Source: VRUE01 sp963715455 (GTDB lineage: Bacteria; Actinomycetota; Thermoleophilia; Solirubrobacterales; 70-9). From it: 64,000 nt of DNA. The translations under genes were made by a program, and so were the position numbers. Numbering within the stretch: position 1 is the stretch's first letter; the number at the start of each line of letters is the position of its first letter. The notes beneath the pieces were generated by a model that searched no databases, was not told the DNA's origin, and was given only the letters and a program-made list of their open reading frames with translations. The DNA lies in the NCBI GenBank assembly GCA_963715455.1, contig OY970245.1:1736001-1800000 (forward strand), in the 5' to 3' direction. Below are positions 59,192 to 64,000 of the stretch, piece by piece.

Positions 59192-60966
59192 TGGGTCCCC
59201 TCCTCGGCGTCAGGGCTCGCGCCGACCTGAATCCGCTGGTAGGCGAAGGCGCCCACCAGGAGGAGCAGCCCAAGTGCGATGAACGAGAGCACCCGCGAGA
59301 GCTCGTCGAGCTCAGCGAGGTCGTAGGTGTAGACCTTGGTCACGGCAAGCGCAAGCAGCGCCAGCCCGCCGAGACGGAGGCGCTGGACATCGCGCAGCAG
59401 CCCGTAGACGACCGCGCCGAGACCCGTCAGGGTCCAGAAGGCCGAGAGCAGGACCTGGCCAGTCTGCTCCGAGTCGCCCGAGCTGGCGACGCCGAACGTG
59501 TCGATGATCGCCACCGACGCGAGGTAGACGAGCGCAGCGGCGCCGACCGCCTCGCACGCCTGGACCACCCGGGGGTCGAAGTCGCGCAGGGCGATCCGGC
59601 CGTAAAACGCGGCAGCGGCGCAGGCGCTGAGGCCGACGAGCGCAGCGGCGAGATCGTCAACCCCTGAGAGGATCGCGGTGGGCGGTGCTTCGAAGGCGAG
59701 CACATGCCCAAGGGCTAGGCCGAAGTATGTGCCTGCGGCGATCAGGAGGCGCTCGGCGTTTGAGCCGTAAGGCTTGGGCTCCTTGTTCGCCCGAGTTGCC
59801 AGGTACGCAAGCGCGACCGCTTGCATTGCCCAGCCGACCACAAGGGCAGGGCCGTCGAGGGCATCGGCGAAGGCGAGTGCCGACAGCCCCAGGCCGATGG
59901 TGAGGAGCAGCGAGCCGATCTCGCGGTTGAGCGCCTGGCGGAGCGCGAAAGCTCCGAGCAGGAGGTGGGTGGCGGCTAGGCCCAGAAGCCAGGCGACCGC
60001 TGCGTTCGGGTGGTTGGCTTCGAATAGTCCGAAATAGCCGGCGCCCGCGATCAGCACGGCGTTGGCGAACAGCAGTAGCCAGGAGGCAATCGGGAGCTCG
60101 TCCGGAGTTCGGAGCCGCAGCTCATAGCCGATGGCGGCGACTACGTAAAGAGCCCAGAACCCAATCAGCACGCCGAGCGAGGCCAGCAACCGCTCGTCGT
60201 AGTTGTCGGCGAACCAGACGAGAAGCTGCGGCGCCGAGATCATGAAAGCCCCAAGCGAGAGCTCGTTCCACCTCTGCCAGAGCAGAACCCCAACAGCGGC
60301 TGCCAGGGCGATCGCCATGAAAGCGAGGGAAAGCCCGGAGGTCCCGGTGCCGACCAGGACTGGCGCCAGCAGCGCGCCGAGGATCCCGATGGCGGCAACG
60401 ATCATCGATTCCCAGCGGACCGCGAGGGCCACACCGACGATCCCGACCAGGCCGGCACAAGCAAGCCCGGCCTCGGCAGGGATCAGGTCATATATCTGCG
60501 TCCCGACCAGGAGCGTCGTGTAGAGGCCGGCGAGAGCGCTTGCCGCGGCTGCCAGTGCAGCTTCAGTGCGTCCTTTGCGTTCGTAGAGCCAGACTCCAGC
60601 AAGCAGGAGAGAGGTGGAGCCGAGCAGGCCGAGGGCGGTGCGCATCGACTCGTCGATCCAGCCGCGATCGATAGCAATTCCGAGCAGGAAGACGATCCCG
60701 AGCAGGATTGCGACGCCGCCGACCCAGGCAAGAACGCGACCGCCGAAGATCTCCTCGAAGTCGCGCTGTGAGGGCTTTGGGCTAGGCCAGGCCGGTTCCG
60801 GGCGCGCCGGTGGCGCGGCATGGCGGGCAACGGGTGCGGGCTGGGGATGTGGCTCCGGCGCGGCGGACGGGAAGACCCTGCGCTCCATCCGCTCAAGCCG
60901 GCGCCTTAGATCCGCCAACTGCTGTTCGTTTGAATCCAGTCGGTCTTCGACTCCTCCTTCGGTCAT
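59188..60966 (-). CDS. DUF2339 polytopic membrane protein
   Basis: 592 aa. A short coiled coil (LDSNEQQLADLRRRLERMER) and a Pro-rich linker are followed by roughly 16-18 membrane helices, starting RDFEEIFGGRVLAWVGGVAI (the typical DUF2339 entry) and LGIVFLLGIAIDRGWIDES. Function unknown. Preceded by AGAGGAGG and by two operators shared with the divergent TetR gene. Confidence 0.88.
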   Translation of the reverse strand: MTEGGVEDRLDSNEQQLADLRRRLERMERRVFPSAAPEPHPQPAPVARHAAPPARPEPAWPSPKPSQRDFEEIFGGRVLAWVGGVAILLGIVFLLGIAIDRGWIDESMRTALGLLGSTSLLLAGVWLYERKGRTEAALAAAASALAGLYTTLLVGTQIYDLIPAEAGLACAGLVGIVGVALAVRWESMIVAAIGILGALLAPVLVGTGTSGLSLAFMAIALAAAVGVLLWQRWNELSLGAFMISAPQLLVWFADNYDERLLASLGVLIGFWALYVVAAIGYELRLRTPDELPIASWLLLFANAVLIAGAGYFGLFEANHPNAAVAWLLGLAATHLLLGAFALRQALNREIGSLLLTIGLGLSALAFADALDGPALVVGWAMQAVALAYLATRANKEPKPYGSNAERLLIAAGTYFGLALGHVLAFEAPPTAILSGVDDLAAALVGLSACAAAAFYGRIALRDFDPRVVQACEAVGAAALVYLASVAIIDTFGVASSGDSEQTGQVLLSAFWTLTGLGAVVYGLLRDVQRLRLGGLALLALAVTKVYTYDLAELDELSRVLSFIALGLLLLVGAFAYQRIQVGASPDAEEGTQ

Positions 60967-60987
60967 GACTGCCTCCTCTTCACGTTG

Positions 60988-61041
60988 TTTGCTGACCGAT
61001 GGTCAACAAAGTAGCAAGCTTGTCAACCGATGGTCAACAAG
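60988..61041. promoter_or_regulatory. Twin TetR operators between DUF2339 and tetR genes
   Basis: Two copies of ACCGATGGTCAACAA as part of imperfect palindromes: 60988-61010 (TTTGCTGACC-GAT-GGTCAACAAA, 1 mismatch) and 61019-61041 (CTTGTCAACC-GAT-GGTCAACAAG, 2 mismatches). Their centres are 31 bp (about three helical turns) apart. They are placed to control both genes. Confidence 0.7.
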
Positions 61042-61045
61042 CAGC

Positions 61046-61051
61046 TACAAT
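61046..61051 (+). promoter_or_regulatory. Putative -10 box TACAAT for tetR
   Basis: TACAAT is 9 nt before ATG 61061 and 4 nt after the second operator, so bound repressor would block polymerase. Confidence 0.5.
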
Positions 61052-61060
61052 TCAGTCGCA

Positions 61061-61663
61061 ATGACCCACCCCAGCTATCGACGACTGCAGGCCGATGAAC
61101 GGCGCCGCCAGCTACTCGAGCGCGGCGCCGAGTTGTTTGCCAGCCACTCCTACGACGAACTCTCGATGCGCGAGATCGCCCGAAAGGCGGGGATCTCCAA
61201 GCCGCTGCTCTACCACTACTTCCCAAGCAAGCGCGCGTTCTTCGAGGCGACGCTTGCCCAGGCGGCAGCGGAGTTGCGGGCGCGGACGGAGCCCGACCCG
61301 ACCCTGCCGCCACTTGATCAGCTACGAGGAAGCCTCGAGGCCTTCCTCGAGCTAATCGACGACAACGCGCTTGCTTACGGCAAGCTGATGCAGAGCCTCG
61401 GCAGCGTCCCCGAGGTGCGAGCGCTCGTCGATGAGGTTCGAGCGAAAACGGCCGCTCGGATCCTCGAAGGTCTCTACCCCGACAGCGCGCCGCCCAAGGC
61501 GCGCGCCGCCGTACACGGCTGGCTCTGGTTCATGGACGGGGCCTGCCTCGACTGGATTGAGCACCGCGATCTTTCGCGCGAAGAGCTACGCGATCTTCTG
61601 CTCGGAACACTGCTCGGCGCACTCACCGCTGCGGACGCCGTACCGCTCGAGGCATTGCAGTGA
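61061..61663 (+). CDS. TetR/AcrR-family regulator
   Basis: 200 aa. N-terminal HTH: ERRRQLLERGAELFASHSYD, ELSMREIARKAGISKPLLYH, YYFPSKRAFF-type end (YFPSKRAFFEATLAQAAAEL). C-terminal ligand domain with conserved GWLWFMDGACLDWIEH. Probably represses itself and the DUF2339-DUF3999 pair through the twin operators. The effector is unknown. Confidence 0.93.
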   Translation: MTHPSYRRLQADERRRQLLERGAELFASHSYDELSMREIARKAGISKPLLYHYFPSKRAFFEATLAQAAAELRARTEPDPTLPPLDQLRGSLEAFLELIDDNALAYGKLMQSLGSVPEVRALVDEVRAKTAARILEGLYPDSAPPKARAAVHGWLWFMDGACLDWIEHRDLSREELRDLLLGTLLGALTAADAVPLEALQ

Positions 61664-61666
61664 AAA

Positions 61667-61705
61667 TGCCGGCCGCCTGATGAGCGAACTCATTGGCGGC
61701 CGGCA
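61667..61705 (-). terminator. Terminator hairpin between convergent genes
   Basis: TGCCGGCCGCC (61667-61677) pairs with GGCGGCCGGCA (61695-61705), with an inner ATGAG/CTCAT. On the minus strand TTTTCACT follows, so it best fits termination of the TIG-PASTA gene. Confidence 0.7.
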
Positions 61706-61710
61706 CCCAT

Positions 61711-62763
61711 CTAACTCTTACCGATCTTGAGGTTCACCTTTGAACCCGGTGCCAGGACCTTGCCCGGTTTGGGGGTCTGTGCGACCACCTTGCCGCGCTT
61801 GCTCGTGGGCCGCTTCACCTTTTGGACTTTGCCGAGCTTGCATTCGGCGCGGCCCAGGGCCTTTTTGCTGGACTTCAGCTTCTTGCCCTTCAGTTTGGGC
61901 ACGACGCAGCCTTCGTAGTAGTAGCGATCATTGCGGACCAGCGGGCTGGTGCCGGCCAGCGTGGTCACGGTCACGTCCACGGCTCCGGTGTTGGTGCTGG
62001 GCGGCGCGGTAGCCGTGATCTTGGTTTCCGACTCGACGGTGAAGCCGGTGGCGGGAACCTCGCCGAACTTGACCGCGCTAGCGGCGTTGAAGTTCGTCCC
62101 GGTGATCGTCACTGTGGTGCCGCCCGTGACCGGGCCCAGTTCCGGCGCGATGGCGGTGACTGCCGGAGCGGGTTGGACTTCCGCGCTCAGGGCGATCTCC
62201 TTGCCCGATTCGGCGCCACTCGGCGCAACTGTCGAGGCGTCGAAGGGGGGCGGGAAAAAGAAGCCGTAGCTGGCTCCCGCGACGTCGGCGACGCCGATCT
62301 TGTCGGCGGCGTTGGTCGGGTCGACCCCGATTAGGTCACCCGCCTTGATTGGCAGGTTCGCCGTGAAGGTCTGCACACCCGGTCCCCCCGGCGTGACCGG
62401 ATTGCTGGTGCTCACAGCGGTGTAGGCGCCTGAACCATTGGGTCGCAGAACTCGCAGGCGAAACGGCCCGCCCTCGGCGTCCTGCATACGCCAGCGCACG
62501 ATCGCGCCGTCTACCGGCGAGGAAAGGTTCGCGCCTTTCTCGGGCAGTGCGGTGTTGAAAAGGGTCTGTACGGCTTTGAATTCCGTCGCCGTGAAACCCG
62601 GCGGGAGAACACTGCCGACCGTAACTGTGGATGCCTGCGCGGCGGGTGCGATAAGCGCCAGGGCACTCGTCGCGATGGCCGCCATGAAGCCAAGTCGCCC
62701 CAACCTGCGGTGCCTTCTGCCCTGCTGGGCACGTGCATCGTCCGTGTGTCGGTTTCGACACAT
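61711..62763 (-). CDS. Secreted IPT/TIG plus PASTA protein
   Basis: 350 aa. Basic n-region and signal core (GFMAAIATSALALIAPAAQA), an N-terminal beta domain (~45-200), TIG/IPT fold (VTAIAPELGPVTGGTTVTIT, FNAASAVKFGEVPATGFTV), and a C-terminal PASTA repeat (VPKLKGKKLKSSKKALGRAE, TPKPGKVLAPGSKVNLKIG). Paralogue of the 24.0-25.1-kb gene. Likely cell-wall associated. ATG preceded by AAGGAGG. Confidence 0.87.
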   Translation of the reverse strand: MCRNRHTDDARAQQGRRHRRLGRLGFMAAIATSALALIAPAAQASTVTVGSVLPPGFTATEFKAVQTLFNTALPEKGANLSSPVDGAIVRWRMQDAEGGPFRLRVLRPNGSGAYTAVSTSNPVTPGGPGVQTFTANLPIKAGDLIGVDPTNAADKIGVADVAGASYGFFFPPPFDASTVAPSGAESGKEIALSAEVQPAPAVTAIAPELGPVTGGTTVTITGTNFNAASAVKFGEVPATGFTVESETKITATAPPSTNTGAVDVTVTTLAGTSPLVRNDRYYYEGCVVPKLKGKKLKSSKKALGRAECKLGKVQKVKRPTSKRGKVVAQTPKPGKVLAPGSKVNLKIGKS

Positions 62764-62906
62764 ATCAACCTGCCTCCTTGTTTGCCTCCCGTACCCCTGC
62801 GGTCATCGGGAGTGATCGGGAGTCTCAAACCCGCCGGTTCCAAAAATGTTGCGGAGTGTGATCTGTGCGATCCCTCCGCAGGCAGTGACCTGATAGACAT
62901 CGACAC

Positions 62907-63293
62907 GTGGAGTCCGTGCCAGAGCCCGAGCGGCTGAACCAGGAGGGATTCACCGCGTTCGCCGGACGAGCTGACGACGGCAAACCGGTGGTGATGCTCA
63001 ACCTGCTCGCCTTCAAGCCTGATGGTGGAAAAGAGCGCTACTTGGAGTACGGCGCGGCCGTGGCGCCCCTGCTGGAGAAGGCCGGTGGTCGTATCGTCTT
63101 CGCCGGGGAGCCGGCGACGGTGCTGCTCGGTGAGGGCTCCTGGGACCTCGTGGCACTGGTCGAATACCCGACGCGTCAGGCATTCCTCGACATGATCGGC
63201 TCCGAGGAGTACCAGGCGATCGCGCACCTGCGCACCGAAGCCCTGGCCAAGGGCGAGCTGCACCCGATGGATCCCGCTGCTGAAACGCCCTAA
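62907..63293 (+). CDS. DUF1330-like protein
   Basis: 128 aa from GTG. Ferredoxin-like dimeric alpha-beta barrel pattern of DUF1330: PVVMLNLLAFKPDGGKERYL, EYGAAVAPLLEKAGGRIVFA, LVALVEYPTRQAFLDMIGS, EYQAIAHLRTEAL. Function not established. The stop overlaps the convergent P450 stop by 4 nt. Confidence 0.82.
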   Translation: MESVPEPERLNQEGFTAFAGRADDGKPVVMLNLLAFKPDGGKERYLEYGAAVAPLLEKAGGRIVFAGEPATVLLGEGSWDLVALVEYPTRQAFLDMIGSEEYQAIAHLRTEALAKGELHPMDPAAETP

Positions 63294-64000
63294 GGGCGAG
63301 GAGCCCTGGGCCCCAACCGCACCGGCAGTGTCTTCAGTTGGTTGAGAAAGGCCGACTCGACGAACCTTGGTTTGCCGGCAAGGGTCATCTCTGGGTAGCG
63401 AGCCAGGGTCTCCTCGAAGAGGATCTTTAGCTCGAGGCGGGCGAGCGCCGTGCCCAGGCAGAAGTGACGACCGCCGGCTCCGAAGGCCTGGTGCTCAGGG
63501 TTGCGCAGCACGTCGAAGCGGTCGGGGTCCTCATAGCGCGTCTCGTCACGGTTGGAGGACGCGTACCACATGACCACCTTCTCGCCCTCGCGGATCTTCT
63601 GACCGTGCAGCTCGACGTCGCGGGTCGCTGTGCGGCGAAAGTGGGCAAAGGCGGGGAACATTCGCAGTGACTCCTCGACTGCGCCGGGGATCAGTGAGGG
63701 GTCGCCGAGCAGCAGCTGGCGCTGCGCTGGATCTTCGATCAGCGCCCGCATACCGCTGGCGTAGGTCGCCTTGGTGCTGTCGTTGCCAGCGGCGACGAGC
63801 AGGAAAAAGCCCATGACGATCTCGTGCTCCTCGAGCATCTCGCCTTCGACCTCGGCGTGGACGAGGACGCTGGTCAGGTCGTCGGTCGGGTCCTCGCGCC
63901 GTGCGGCGATCATTTTGTTACAGCGCGCGAAGATTTCTGGCACCGCCTTTTCGAGCGCCTCCTCGACGCCACCGGGGCTGAGATCAGGATCGCCGGCTCC
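63290..64000 (-). CDS. Cytochrome P450 (5' end beyond window)
   Basis: 236 codons visible; the frame stays open to the window edge, so the N-terminal part is missing. I-helix FFLLVAAGNDSTKATYASG (AGNDST for oxygen activation), K-helix ExxR in EESLRMFPAF, and heme loop FGAGGRHFCLGTALARLELK with the Cys ligand. A class I-type bacterial P450 monooxygenase; substrate unknown, redox partners not in view. Confidence 0.93.
   Translation of the reverse strand, partial: GAGDPDLSPGGVEEALEKAVPEIFARCNKMIAARREDPTDDLTSVLVHAEVEGEMLEEHEIVMGFFLLVAAGNDSTKATYASGMRALIEDPAQRQLLLGDPSLIPGAVEESLRMFPAFAHFRRTATRDVELHGQKIREGEKVVMWYASSNRDETRYEDPDRFDVLRNPEHQAFGAGGRHFCLGTALARLELKILFEETLARYPEMTLAGKPRFVESAFLNQLKTLPVRLGPRAPRP

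Overview
The window is GC-rich, densely coded actinobacterial chromosome, probably class Thermoleophilia (Solirubrobacterales or a relative). This is inferred from three things: Mycobacterium-like gene order (tlyA-nadK-recN-steA-steB-pyrG, then xerD; recO, dgt, dnaG), two secreted IPT/TIG plus PASTA proteins of a type common in that class, and frequent TANNNT boxes 6-10 nt before start codons, which suggests widespread leaderless transcription. No rRNA or CRISPR array was seen. There are two tRNA genes (Asn, Met) plus a 3' tRNA-Met fragment.

Region 1 (1-13.6 kb): an AbiEi/DUF559 protein; MnmA with an IscU-like N-terminal domain; a sigma factor fused to a zinc finger and a membrane tail, with its coupled secreted partner; alaS-ruvX-mltG; and a shikimate block (aroE, aroC, an aroK-aroB fusion, aroQ) ending in an M24 peptidase. 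Region 2 (13.6-22.5 kb): a diguanylate cyclase behind a possible c-di-GMP riboswitch, peptidases and a dehydrogenase, then efp-nusB-(small XseB-sized protein)-ispA-dxs.

Region 3 (22.5-35.6 kb): the usual nusB...dxs-tlyA-nadK-recN run is interrupted. A 2.6-kb host-like segment is followed by an approximately 10.1-kb integrative element (about 25.2-35.3 kb). The element is bounded by a 27-bp identical core, with paired GACTGTGGCAC boxes just inside both ends. It carries a tyrosine integrase, an excisionase-like protein, a replication-relaxation protein, a TraD/VirD4-type ATPase, XRE regulators, VapBC, and a divergent pair of likely defence genes (a PIN-like nuclease and an AbiJ-like protein with an Abi_C/HEPN-type C-terminus). 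It also holds elaborate inverted repeats that could be its cis-acting transfer or replication site.

Region 4 (35.6-51.7 kb): tlyA, nadK, recN, steA, steB, a PNPT-family transferase, pyrG, an M20 peptidase, a DUF3866 protein, xerD, mutM, recO, dgt, dnaG and tRNA-Asn. These are housekeeping genes for DNA repair, division, nucleotide supply and replication, many with overlapping ends. Region 5 (51.7-64 kb): a glycosyltransferase, a dehydrogenase, a thioredoxin-like lipoprotein with an HPt protein, and tRNA-Met followed by remnants of old integrations (a SET-domain gene, a duplicated tRNA 3' end, two copies of a 55-bp TTGGTCCC element, a truncated nucleotidyltransferase). These are followed by a DUF2339/DUF3999 membrane pair with a divergent TetR regulator and twin operators, a second TIG-PASTA protein, a DUF1330 protein and a cytochrome P450 cut by the window end.
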